54,288 bases of DNA from the NCBI GenBank assembly GCA_016901395.1, contig JAEAMQ010000028.1:1-54288 (forward strand). The letters are read 5' to 3'. The stretch's first letter is position 1. Each line of letters starts with the position of its first letter. Origin of the DNA: Prevotella sp. (lineage in GTDB: Bacteria > Bacteroidota > Bacteroidia > Bacteroidales > Bacteroidaceae). The position numbers were made by a program, and so were the translations under genes. Positions 42,042 to 49,894 of this stretch are shown in pieces. The notes below the pieces were generated by a model that saw only the letters and a list, made by a program, of their open reading frames with translations, searched no databases and had not been told where the DNA came from.

Positions 42042-43025
42042 ATGAAAATCTATACGAAAGAGGAGGCACGTACAACAATCAACGAGCTGAGAATGGCAAA
42101 CAAGGAGTTTGTGTTTATCATCAGTTATGACCAGACCCAAGCCTACATCACAGAAGTCTCAGACATGGACCACCATGACATCATGATGGCCTTCCCTCAC
42201 TTTCAGAACATCCCCCACACCGTGCAGCCCACCCACAACCCTATAGAATGGCATGCGACACCTCCCGACAGAAGCCAATATGAGCAGAGCATCAACCTCG
42301 TCAAGAAAAACATCAAGGCCGGGAACAGCTATTTAGCCAATCTCACCTGCCAAATGCCCCTGCACACCAACCTCTCCCTGTGCGACATTTTCCTGCGTTC
42401 GCATGCCCGCTACCGATGCTGGGTGAGAGATCATTTCACGTGCTTCTCCCCCGAGACCTTCATCAGGATAGACCACGAGATCATCCACTCCTACCCCATG
42501 AAAGGAACCATCGATGCCACAACGCCGAATGCCAGACAAATTCTCCTTGACAGTTCCAAGGAGGCTGCAGAACACGCCACCATCGTAGACCTCATTCGCA
42601 ACGACCTAAGTCAGGTGGCCGAGCAGGTAGAGGTAAGCCGGTACAGGTATATCGAGCAACTTACAACCCATCGCGGGAAACTGTTGCAGAGCAGTTCGGA
42701 AATCACAGGAAAGCTCTCCCCACACTATCAGCAGCATCTCGGAGACCTGCTTTTCAAACTTCTTCCCGCAGGGTCAATCACAGGAGCCCCGAAGCCCAAG
42801 ACGACAGACATCATCCGTGAAGCCGAAAAATACGAGCGGGGATTCTATACCGGCATCATGGGACACCATGCAGACGGCAAAGTAGACAGCGCGGTAATGA
42901 TCCGGTTTATCGATCAAGAAGACGGAAGGATGTATTACAAAGCTGGCGGAGGCATCACCTCCCGAAGCAATAACGAAGATGAATACCAGGAAGTAATAGA
43001 AAAAATTTATGTGCCGATTTATTGA
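42042..43025 (+). CDS. pabB: Aminodeoxychorismate synthase component I (PabB-like)
   Basis: This is a 327-residue chorismate-utilising enzyme from the ATG at 42042. DLIRNDLSQVA (about 165-175), PAGSITGAPKPKT (about 214-226), and YTGIMGHHADGKVDSAVMIR (about 240-260) are the family's catalytic and magnesium-binding blocks. It lacks most of the N-terminal half of E. coli-type PabB (about 450 residues), as in other short Bacteroidetes forms. The role is 4-amino-4-deoxychorismate for folate. It overlaps pabC by 17 nt. No glutaminase (pabA) lies in the window. Confidence 0.88.
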   Translation: MKIYTKEEARTTINELRMANKEFVFIISYDQTQAYITEVSDMDHHDIMMAFPHFQNIPHTVQPTHNPIEWHATPPDRSQYEQSINLVKKNIKAGNSYLANLTCQMPLHTNLSLCDIFLRSHARYRCWVRDHFTCFSPETFIRIDHEIIHSYPMKGTIDATTPNARQILLDSSKEAAEHATIVDLIRNDLSQVAEQVEVSRYRYIEQLTTHRGKLLQSSSEITGKLSPHYQQHLGDLLFKLLPAGSITGAPKPKTTDIIREAEKYERGFYTGIMGHHADGKVDSAVMIRFIDQEDGRMYYKAGGGITSRSNNEDEYQEVIEKIYVPIY

Positions 43026-43605
43026 AACAATACGTATGGAACATGGCGTTCCGACCAATCTCTCATATCATCTCAACCGCATCAGACGCACGCGCATGCA
43101 CTTCTGGAACAGCGAAAAGGAGCTGAACGCCGATGAGCTTTTAGCCTCTGTCGTTCCCTGTCCCGGGATTTCCAAACTGCGATTTCTCTATGATGCATCC
43201 CATTTCTATGACATCGACTGCACCCCATACGAGATGCGGCGCGTAGACTCACTCAAGATTGTGAGCGATGCCACCATTGACTACCCTTTCAAACGAGAAG
43301 ACCGTGATGATCTAAACCGACTTAGGACACTGCGCGACCAGTGCGACGATGTGCTGATCGTGAAAGACAACCATATCACCGACACCTCCTATACCAACGT
43401 AGCATTCTTCGACGGCCTGCACTGGATCACACCCGACACGCCCCTGCTTCCCGGAACACGACGAGAATACCTGCTCGATACTCAAAAAATAATCGAGGAG
43501 GAAATAACATTGTCAGACATTTCACGATTTACCCATCTCGCCATGTTCAACGCAATGATCGACTTGGGGGAGCTGGTAATACCCACCTCACATCTTATGT
43601 TGTGA
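43009..43605 (+). CDS. pabC: Aminodeoxychorismate lyase (PabC-like)
   Basis: This 198-residue class-IV PLP enzyme releases p-aminobenzoate from aminodeoxychorismate. DYPFKREDR carries the Schiff-base Lys (about residue 88). ITDTSYTNVAFFDG and TPLLPGTRREYLL are the conserved phosphate-binding parts. It is short for the family (about 250-270 residues), with a compressed N-terminal domain. The overlap with pabB supports the function, since the two act in sequence. Confidence 0.82.
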   Translation: MCRFIETIRMEHGVPTNLSYHLNRIRRTRMHFWNSEKELNADELLASVVPCPGISKLRFLYDASHFYDIDCTPYEMRRVDSLKIVSDATIDYPFKREDRDDLNRLRTLRDQCDDVLIVKDNHITDTSYTNVAFFDGLHWITPDTPLLPGTRREYLLDTQKIIEEEITLSDISRFTHLAMFNAMIDLGELVIPTSHLML

Positions 43606-43826
43606 AGCGGCTGATCATCCAGACACCACAGCCAGGCAGGGGATATAATGATTATAAAAAATAATCAACAAATCCTCACCTCTTCATCCTCTGCAAAGCT
43701 ACCGCCGACAGACCACCTGCAAGACATTGGTAGCCCACACGTTGCAAAGCCCTCCCACCAACTTCGTATTCAGCTCATTGTCAGACAGATAGCCTATCAT
43801 CCAACCTATCCACCCTATTGCCGTCA

Positions 43827-43912
43827 TGATTAGGTAGTAATCGCAAGACGATTAGATAGTAATCGCACGACGATTAGGTAGTAATCGCATGACGATTAGA
43901 TAGTATTCTCAA
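43827..43912. repeat. Four 22-bp palindromic iterons
   Basis: Units start at 43828, 43850, 43872 and 43894, an exact 22-bp period. Each reads GATTAGATAGTAATCGCA with small changes and folds as CGATTA-n5-TAATCG. The spacer before it (43606-43826) and after it (43913-44102) shows no gene. The same unit occurs at 15905 and, degenerate, at 52672. Confidence 0.8.
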
Positions 43913-44102
43913 AACAACAAGATTTTCCCTATCATTCGATTAGCATTTTATCCTCTTTCGAATGCTATTCTGTCACGCACAAAAGATATGAAATTTTACA
44001 ACAAATAAGCACATTTTCATATCATAAACGTGCAACCTCTCATAACGGTTTCTTCCATCAGAAGCATCACAATTTCACAGCTTCGGACATACAAACAAAA
44101 AG

Positions 44103-44136
44103 GGCGGGTGCGTCAAATTTCTTTGACGCACCCGCC
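44103..44136 (-). terminator. Terminator of rpmH
   Basis: GGCGGGTGCGTCAAA pairs perfectly with TTTGACGCACCCGCC (15 bp). On the minus strand it is followed by CTTTTTGTTTG. Confidence 0.9.
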
Positions 44137-44164
44137 TCTTGTCGTCTAAGACGGAACGGGGATA

Positions 44165-44320
44165 TTACTTTCCGTGGTTCTCGTCAGATACAGTCAACTT
44201 CTTGCGGCCCTTGGCACGACGGGAAGCGAGTACGCGGCGACCATTCTTCGTTGCCATTCTCTCGCGGAAACCGTGCTTGTTCACGCGGCGACGATTGTGA
44301 GGCTGAAATGTTCTTTTCAT
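44165..44320 (-). CDS. rpmH: Ribosomal protein bL34
   Basis: This is a 51-residue protein, [20 protein letters not shown] onward, with the universal L34 pattern KRTFQP..R.R...HGF..RM.T..GR.VL..RR.KGRK.L. It is a structural part of the 50S subunit. The tail TVSDENHGK is slightly longer than in many species. Its own promoter and a strong terminator make it monocistronic. It is divergent from efp. Confidence 0.97.
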   Translation of the reverse strand: MKRTFQPHNRRRVNKHGFRERMATKNGRRVLASRRAKGRKKLTVSDENHGK

Positions 44321-44388
44321 TTTATTATGCTTATTTTAATTTATTATTGTTTCAACTTCAAAGGGCACAGATATCCCCGTTTGGGCTG

Positions 44389-44418
44389 CAAAATTACTCA
44401 TAATTTTCGAAATAACAA
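44389..44418 (-). promoter_or_regulatory. Promoter of rpmH
   Basis: On the minus strand TAATTTTG (44389-44396) and TTG (44416-44418) are 19 bp apart. Confidence 0.75.
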
Positions 44419-44470
44419 AGAATTAAACGAATTTTCGCCCATAAATCGATGTTTTTTTATAAAATAGTAG

Positions 44471-44478
44471 TAACTTTG
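44471..44478 (+). promoter_or_regulatory. -7 box of efp
   Basis: TAACTTTG lies 43 nt before the efp ATG. The -33 region has only T-rich sequence without a clear TTG. Confidence 0.6.
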
Positions 44479-44520
44479 CAGGCGCAAAATCGACAATAAC
44501 AAATTTAATAAATACACACA

Positions 44521-45090
44521 ATGATCAATTCACAGGAAATCAAAATCGGAACATGTATCCGTATGGACGGTGGCATCTGGAAATGCGTAGACTTCCAGCA
44601 TCGCAAGCCCGGAAAAGGCAATACCGTAATGAATACCAAGCTGAAGAATGTGGCTGACGGCCGCGTGCTGGAGCGCACGTTCCAGGTGGGCTTCAAGCTC
44701 GACGACGTTCGCGTGGAGCATCGCCCCTACCAGTACCTCTATGAGGACGGCACGGGCTGCATCTTCATGAACCAGGAGACCTTCGAGCAGATTCCCATTG
44801 CCAAGGATATGATCACCGGTGCAGACTTCATGAAGGAAGGCGACATCGTGGACGTGCAGACAGACACCTCTGACGGCACCATCCTCTCGGCCGAAATGCC
44901 CATCAAGACCAACCTCGTGATTACCCACAGCGAGCCGGGCATCAAGGGCAACACCGCCACCAACGCCACCAAGCCGGCCACACTGGAGACAGGTGCCGAG
45001 GTTCGCGTGCCCCTGTTCATCAACGAGGGTGAGACCATCACCATCGATACCCGCGACGGAAGCTACGTGGGTCGTGTGACAGAGAAATAA
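44521..45090 (+). CDS. efp: Elongation factor P
   Basis: This is a 189-residue EF-P, which helps ribosomes through polyproline stretches. The three OB-like domains are intact. The domain-I loop HRKPGKGNTV has Lys32 at the tip, the residue that is modified in many bacteria; I see no modification gene in the window. YLYEDGTGCIFMNQETFEQI and EVRVPLFINEGETITIDTRDGSYVGRV are typical. The three repeat-rich proline-containing insertions in nearby proteins make EF-P a relevant neighbour, though only by coincidence of location. Confidence 0.96.
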   Translation: MINSQEIKIGTCIRMDGGIWKCVDFQHRKPGKGNTVMNTKLKNVADGRVLERTFQVGFKLDDVRVEHRPYQYLYEDGTGCIFMNQETFEQIPIAKDMITGADFMKEGDIVDVQTDTSDGTILSAEMPIKTNLVITHSEPGIKGNTATNATKPATLETGAEVRVPLFINEGETITIDTRDGSYVGRVTEK

Positions 45091-45100
45091 AAAGTACAGC

Positions 45101-45358
45101 CTTCCCAAGCCCTTCCCAAGGAGGGGATGGCAAGGACGGTACACCGACAGACCTCCCCAAGTCTCTCCAAACGAGGGGCTTGGGGAGGTTTTCCTTTTCC
45201 AAATCCAATCCTCCCATGCTCTCCCTACGGGAGTAATCTTATACCCCCTCCCTCGGAGGGGCTTGGGGAGGCTTCAAATCCTAAACCCTATCCAACTATG
45301 AACACAGCCTACGGTAGTAATCTGACATCCCCTCCCTCGGAGGGACTTGAGGCAGCCG
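45101..45358. repeat. Cluster of four palindromic repeats overlapping the glycosyltransferase start
   Basis: Units lie at about 45101-45130, 45150-45196 (a full dyad CCTCCCCAAG/CTTGGGGAGG), 45221-45275 and 45306-45358. The last two share CTACGG-AGTAATCT then CCCCTCCCTCGGAGGG. The final unit is translated as YGSNLTSPPSEGLEA at the N-terminus of the next gene. Confidence 0.8.
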
Positions 45359-46404
45359 CCTACTCCTTCATTATCCCCGTTTTCAACCGTCCCGACGAGG
45401 TGGACGAACTGCTCGATAGCCTGACGCGACAAACGTTGCAACGGTTTGAAGTCATCATCGTGGAGGACGGATCGCAGATGCCCTGCGATGAGGTGTGCCA
45501 CAAGTATAAGGATCGCCTCGACCTCAAGTATTTCATGAAGGAAAACAGCGGGCCGGGCCAGAGCCGCAACTATGGTGTGGAGCGCGCCACGGGCGACTAC
45601 GTGCTCATTCTCGACTCCGACGTGGTGCTACCCGAGGATTATCTGCAGGCTGTCGACGAGGAGTTGCGGCGCGAAGCGTGCGACGCCTTCGGGGGTCCCG
45701 ACCGTGCGCACGAGTCGTTCACTCCCACCCAGAAGGCCATCTCCTATTCCATGACGAGTTTTTTCACCACAGGCGGCATCCGCGGCGGTAAGAAAAAACT
45801 CGACAAATTCTATCCCCGCTCGTTCAATATGGGCATCCGTCGCGACGTGTATCAGCAGTTGGGCGGGTTTTCCAAGATGCGTTTCGGCGAGGACATCGAC
45901 TTCTCCATCCGCATCTTCAAGGCCGGATGCCGTTGCCGTCTCTTTCCCGACGCATGGGTTTACCACAAGCGTCGCACCGACTTCCGCAAGTTCTGGCGAC
46001 AGGTTTACAATAGCGGCATCGCGCGCATCAACCTTTATAAGAAGTATCCCGAGAGTCTCAAGCTCGTCCATCTCTTGCCGATGGTGTTCACGGTGGGCGT
46101 GTTTTTCCTGCTCACGATATTCGTTATCGGCATCCTCGTGGGCATCTTCGTCGGCCCACACGTAGACCCTCCCTTCGGTCTGATGATCTGCACGGCAGCC
46201 CTTCTGCCCCTCGTGCTCTATTCGTTCATCGTCTTTCTCGACTCCGCCATCCAGTATCGCAGCCTCCGCATCGGGTTCCTCTCCATCCGTGCCGCTTTCA
46301 CCCAGCTCATGGGCTATGGCTGCGGCTTCCTCAATGCCTGGTGGAAACGCTGTGTCCGCGGCCGTGACGAGTTCTCCGCCTACAACAAAAACTTCTACAA
46401 ATAA
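45298..46404 (+). CDS. Family 2 glycosyltransferase with membrane C-terminus
   Basis: From the ATG at 45298 the protein has 368 residues. A longer frame from 45127 exists but would be made of repeat sequence. YSFIIPVFNRPDEVDELLDS (about 22-41) is the GT-A start. YVLILDSDVVLPEDYL contains the metal-binding DxD at 106-108. GGFSKMRFGEDIDFSIRIF is the acceptor-site ED block. Two or three membrane segments (about 256-285 and 292-318) anchor it to the inner membrane. Such enzymes build surface polysaccharide or lipid-linked sugars; the sugar is unknown. Residues 4-19 come from the repeat, so the original start may have been displaced. Confidence 0.82.
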   Translation: MNTAYGSNLTSPPSEGLEAAAYSFIIPVFNRPDEVDELLDSLTRQTLQRFEVIIVEDGSQMPCDEVCHKYKDRLDLKYFMKENSGPGQSRNYGVERATGDYVLILDSDVVLPEDYLQAVDEELRREACDAFGGPDRAHESFTPTQKAISYSMTSFFTTGGIRGGKKKLDKFYPRSFNMGIRRDVYQQLGGFSKMRFGEDIDFSIRIFKAGCRCRLFPDAWVYHKRRTDFRKFWRQVYNSGIARINLYKKYPESLKLVHLLPMVFTVGVFFLLTIFVIGILVGIFVGPHVDPPFGLMICTAALLPLVLYSFIVFLDSAIQYRSLRIGFLSIRAAFTQLMGYGCGFLNAWWKRCVRGRDEFSAYNKNFYK

Positions 46405-46491
46405 TTGAGAATTGATAATTTATTTGTTTTCTCTCCACCCCCTATCCCACCCTATCTGATCTTATAATCTCCTATCCAAATCATCAAAACG

Positions 46492-47178
46492 TTGGAAAAA
46501 CTAACTATCAACAACTGGTCGGAGGCCGACCGTCCGCGTGAGAAGCTGGAGCGGCTCGGCCCTGCGGCACTGAGCGATGCAGAGCTATTGGCCATCCTCA
46601 TCGGCTCAGGTTCGGCCAAAGAGAGTGCCGTAGACCTCATGCGCAGAATCTTAGGCGACTGCAACAACAACCTTAACACCCTCGGAAAGATGACTATCGC
46701 CGACCTCAAACGATACCACGGCATGGGTCCCGCCAAGGCCATCACCATCCTTGCCGCCTGCGAACTGGGCAAGCGGCGTAAGGATTCGGATGCCGAGAAG
46801 CGCGAGGACTTAGGCTCGGCAACGGCCATTTACAACTTCATGCACCCCAAATTGCAGGACCTGGACGTAGAGGAGTTTCATATCCTGATGATGAATCAGG
46901 CCTACAAACTCATCAAAGAGGTGTGCGTCAGCCATGGCGGCATCACCGAAACGGCCGTGGATATCCGCGTAATCATGAAGCAAGCCATCCTCAACAACAC
47001 CACCGTGCTCGCCGTTTGCCACAACCATCCCAGCGGCAACACCATACCCAGCCATCAGGACGACCACCTCACCCAGCAGATCAAGAAGGCTTGTGAACTG
47101 CTGCGCATATACTTCCTCGACCACGTTATCGTGACCGATGGCAAGTATTTCAGCTATCGGGAAGAAGGAAGAATATAA
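46492..47178 (+). CDS. radC: RadC-family JAB-domain protein, TTG start
   Basis: This is a 228-residue RadC protein. EADRPREKLERLGPAALSDA opens the N-terminal HhH-like part. The C-terminal JAMM metalloprotease-like motif is complete as CHNHPSGNTIPSHQDD (about 182-197). The name RadC is historical and its biochemical role is still unclear. The only sensible start is a TTG at 46492, giving MEKLTINNWSEADRP. The upstream leader is a CCTATC-type pyrimidine stretch, with no clear ribosome-binding site. Confidence 0.88.
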   Translation: MEKLTINNWSEADRPREKLERLGPAALSDAELLAILIGSGSAKESAVDLMRRILGDCNNNLNTLGKMTIADLKRYHGMGPAKAITILAACELGKRRKDSDAEKREDLGSATAIYNFMHPKLQDLDVEEFHILMMNQAYKLIKEVCVSHGGITETAVDIRVIMKQAILNNTTVLAVCHNHPSGNTIPSHQDDHLTQQIKKACELLRIYFLDHVIVTDGKYFSYREEGRI

Positions 47179-47181
47179 GGA

Positions 47182-47345
47182 ATGACGAATGACGAGGGTG
47201 GAGTGACGAAGGAATCTCTTTGGGAATGACGAATGACGAGGGTGGAATGATGAATGGGTTTCATGGGGAAGGACGAAGGAGTTTCATGGGGAATGACGAG
47301 TGACAAGGATGGAATGATAAAAGAAAACCTATGGAATGACAAATA
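47182..47345. repeat. Degenerate GGAATGACGAATGACGA tandem repeats
   Basis: The motif GGGAATGACGAATGACGAGG, with TGGAATGA and TTTCATGGGG words, recurs about four times with a period near 45-55 bp between radC and the next promoter. No gene is present. Confidence 0.65.
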
Positions 47346-47424
47346 GATTCCTTAAAAATGAGGAGAGATTAATGGTGGAATGGGGGCAGGGAAAGCTCCC
47401 ATTTCCAATTCCTGAGCGTTTTAC

Positions 47425-47455
47425 TTGGCGCATTCGAATTATTTTCTTAAATTCG
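47425..47455 (+). promoter_or_regulatory. Probable promoter of the MIP18-like gene
   Basis: TTG at 47425-47427 and TAAATTCG at 47448-47455 (one mismatch to TAnnTTTG) are 20 bp apart, 25 nt before the ATG at 47480. Confidence 0.5.
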
Positions 47456-47479
47456 CAAGGTAAACAAACATCACATACA

Positions 47480-47800
47480 ATGACGCAAGAAGAAAAAACC
47501 AGAATAGAAGAACGCATCGTCGATGTGCTCAAAACCGTATATGATCCAGAGATTCCTGTGAACATCTGGGACCTCGGAATGATCTACAAGGTGGACCTGC
47601 AGGAAGATGGAACACTGGAACTTGACATGACCTTCACGGCTCCATCGTGCCCCGCCGCCGATTTCATTCTGGAGGATGTACGCACCAAGGTGGAAGGCGT
47701 GGAAGGCGTGAAGAGCGCCAATGTGAACCTTGTCTTCGATCCGGCATGGGACCAGAGCATGATGAGCGAGGAGGCAAGAGTGGAACTTGGCTTCGAGTAG
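47480..47800 (+). CDS. MIP18/SufT-like iron-sulfur assembly protein
   Basis: This 106-residue protein is a single MIP18 (DUF59) domain. VYDPEIPVNIWDLGMIYKVD (about 20-39) and MTFTAPSCPAADFILEDVR with the conserved Cys (about 57) are diagnostic. Members help mature Fe-S proteins. The start at 47480 follows the probable promoter; a longer frame from 47336 runs through repeat sequence. It may have a bearing on the radical SAM enzyme about 0.9 kb downstream, which needs Fe-S clusters, but this link is an inference. Confidence 0.88.
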   Translation: MTQEEKTRIEERIVDVLKTVYDPEIPVNIWDLGMIYKVDLQEDGTLELDMTFTAPSCPAADFILEDVRTKVEGVEGVKSANVNLVFDPAWDQSMMSEEARVELGFE

Positions 47801-47861
47801 AAAGAGCAAAAAAGTAAAGAAGTAACAAGCTAAAAGAGGAAATAGATTAAACAAAAGGTGT

Positions 47862-47888
47862 GAATGCCCCGCTGACGGGGCACATTCC
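47862..47888 (+). promoter_or_regulatory. Hairpin in the spacer before the LpxH-like gene
   Basis: TGCCCCG at 47865-47871 pairs with CGGGGCA at 47876-47882, extended by GAAT/ATTC with one bulge. No T-run follows. It could be a terminator of the MIP18-like gene or a leader stem of the next one. Confidence 0.45.
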
Positions 47889-47911
47889 AAACCAAAACGG
47901 AGGGTAGTACC

Positions 47912-48679
47912 ATGGGAAGAAATGTTTATTTTTTGTCCGATGCCCATTTAGGGTCACTGGCATTAGAGCATAAGCGAACGCAAGAACGAAGGCTCGTGAG
48001 GTTCTTGGATAGTATCAAGAACAAAGCTGCCGCCGTGTATCTGCTCGGCGACATGTTTGACTTCTGGGACGAATACAAGTATGTCGTACCCAAGGGTTAC
48101 ACCCGATTTCTCGGCAAACTCTCCGAGATGACCGACATGGGCGTGGAAGTTCACTATTTCATCGGCAACCACGACATCTGGACTTACGGCTATCTGGAGG
48201 AGGAATGTGGACTCATCGTGCACCGCAAACCCATCACCACGGAAATCTATGGCAAGGAGTTTTACCTCGCACACGGTGACGGACTGGGCGACCCTGACAA
48301 CAAATTCAAGTTCCTCCGCAAGATGTTCCACAACCGTGCATGCCAGAAAATGCTCAACTTCATGCACCCCTGGTGGGGCATGCAGCTTGGACTCAACTGG
48401 GCAAAACATAGCCGTCTGAAGCGCGCCGACGGCAAAGAGCAGCCGTTTATGGGCGAGGATAAGGAGTTTTTGGTGCTTTGGACCAAGGAGTATATCAAGA
48501 CACACCCCAACATCGACTATTTCCTCTATGGCCATCGACATATCGAACTCGACCTCACCTTGGAGAGTAAAGCCCGCATGATCATCCTCGGCGACTGGAT
48601 ATGGCAGTTCACCTACGCCGTGTTTGACGGCGAACACCTCTTCCTCGAACAGTATATCGAAGGCGAAAGCCAACCTTGA
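47912..48679 (+). CDS. lpxH: UDP-2,3-diacylglucosamine diphosphatase-like metallophosphoesterase
   Basis: This 255-residue calcineurin-like phosphoesterase has all metal-binding motifs in order: SDAHLG (9-14), GDMFDFW (about 46-52), GNHDIW (about 85-90), AHGDG (about 120) and GHRHIELD (about 207-214). The pattern is that of LpxH-type enzymes, which hydrolyse UDP-2,3-diacylglucosamine in lipid A synthesis at the inner membrane. The stop codon overlaps the start of the radical SAM gene by 1 nt (TGATG), so the two are translationally coupled despite unrelated roles. Confidence 0.85.
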   Translation: MGRNVYFLSDAHLGSLALEHKRTQERRLVRFLDSIKNKAAAVYLLGDMFDFWDEYKYVVPKGYTRFLGKLSEMTDMGVEVHYFIGNHDIWTYGYLEEECGLIVHRKPITTEIYGKEFYLAHGDGLGDPDNKFKFLRKMFHNRACQKMLNFMHPWWGMQLGLNWAKHSRLKRADGKEQPFMGEDKEFLVLWTKEYIKTHPNIDYFLYGHRHIELDLTLESKARMIILGDWIWQFTYAVFDGEHLFLEQYIEGESQP

Positions 48680-49800
48680 TGGACTATCATTTCGGCCTAC
48701 CTTATTATGTATTGGCCAAACCTTGCGGTTCAAGTTGTAACCTGAGGTGCTCCTATTGCTATTTCATCGACAAAGCAACGGGACGTATCAGCGATGCCTT
48801 GCTGGAGCAATTCATCCGCGATTACATCGACAGCCAACCCACAGAAAACGTGCTTTTCATCTGGCATGGAGGCGAACCCATGCTCATGGGACTCGATTTC
48901 TACCGTCGGGTGATGAGCCTTCAGCGGCAGCATGGGTGCGGACGCAACGTCGACAACGCCCTGCAGACCAACGGAACACTGCTCAACGCAGAGTGGGCGC
49001 AGTTTCTCCACGACAACCGTTTCCTTGTCGGAGTGAGTATCGACGGGCCTCAACCGCTCCACGACGACTACCGCAAGACACCTACCGGACAAGGTTCCTG
49101 GCAGCAGGTGATGGACGGAATCCGACTGCTGCAAAGCCATCAGGTGGAGTGGAACGCGATGGCCACGGTGAACCGTTCGAACGTGGAGCATCCGCTGGCG
49201 TTCTACCATTTCCTTAAATCCATAGACTGCCGGTACATCCAGTTCACTCCCATTGTAGAGAGAACATCCGATGGCGGCATGACACCCGAGACCATCACGC
49301 CCCGGCAATGGGGCCATTTCCTCAACACGATCTTTGACGATTGGGTCAAGACCGACGTGGGCGAGTACTTTGTCGAGGTCTTCGATGCCACCTTAGCCAA
49401 CTGGTGTGGCGTGGAGCCGGGCATCTGCTCGTTTGCCCCCACATGCGGGCGGGCGATGGCGATGCAGCCCAACGGCGACGTCTACGCCTGCGACCACTTC
49501 GTGGATGATGCCCACCGGCTGGGCAACATCCATACCGATGCCCTGGCGTCGATGGCGTTCAGCACCCGCCAACAGGATTTCGGACGGGCCAAAAGCGCCT
49601 CTCTCCCACCCGACTGCCGGCAGTGCAGCTACCTCTTTGCCTGCTGGGGTGGCTGTCCCAAAGACCGCATCGACCACGGCAAAAACTATCTTTGCGAGGG
49701 ATACAGGGATTTTTTCGCCCATGTATCTCCCACGATGGACACCATGCGCGACCGCTGGAAGTCCGGTCTTCCCGTGACCGACACGCCCGATAATTCTTAA
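48679..49800 (+). CDS. Anaerobic sulfatase-maturase-type radical SAM/SPASM enzyme
   Basis: The protein has 373 residues from the ATG at 48679. CNLRCSYC (Cys20, Cys24, Cys27) binds the radical SAM 4Fe-4S cluster. WHGGEPMLMG and VSIDGP are conserved core parts. The C-terminal SPASM Cys set includes WCGVEPGICSFAPTCGRAMA, YACDHFV and CRQCSYLFACWGGCPKDR. This matches anSME enzymes that convert Ser or Cys in sulfatases to formylglycine. No sulfatase gene lies in this window, so the target is encoded elsewhere. Such enzymes matter for using sulfated mucin or glycosaminoglycans. Confidence 0.88.
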   Translation: MDYHFGLPYYVLAKPCGSSCNLRCSYCYFIDKATGRISDALLEQFIRDYIDSQPTENVLFIWHGGEPMLMGLDFYRRVMSLQRQHGCGRNVDNALQTNGTLLNAEWAQFLHDNRFLVGVSIDGPQPLHDDYRKTPTGQGSWQQVMDGIRLLQSHQVEWNAMATVNRSNVEHPLAFYHFLKSIDCRYIQFTPIVERTSDGGMTPETITPRQWGHFLNTIFDDWVKTDVGEYFVEVFDATLANWCGVEPGICSFAPTCGRAMAMQPNGDVYACDHFVDDAHRLGNIHTDALASMAFSTRQQDFGRAKSASLPPDCRQCSYLFACWGGCPKDRIDHGKNYLCEGYRDFFAHVSPTMDTMRDRWKSGLPVTDTPDNS

Positions 49801-49845
49801 AAAGAAATAAAAGTGGGGCTATCCCCAATCCTACTGCAAATTTCA

Positions 49846-49876
49846 TTGGCCGTTTGTCAATAATTTAGTAAGTTTG
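49846..49876 (+). promoter_or_regulatory. Promoter of folP-cdaA
   Basis: TTG at 49846-49848 and TAAGTTTG at 49869-49876 are separated by exactly 20 bp. It excludes a folP start at 49874. Confidence 0.8.
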
Positions 49877-49894
49877 CAGAAAATAGCTTTTTCG

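Noticed and set aside
43827..43912. CRISPR array
   Set aside because: The 22-bp units abut with no unique spacers and no cas genes are in the window.
45127..45297. Upstream extension of the glycosyltransferase
   Set aside because: The added 57 residues are translations of palindromic repeats; the ATG at 45298 is closer to the conserved GT-A start.
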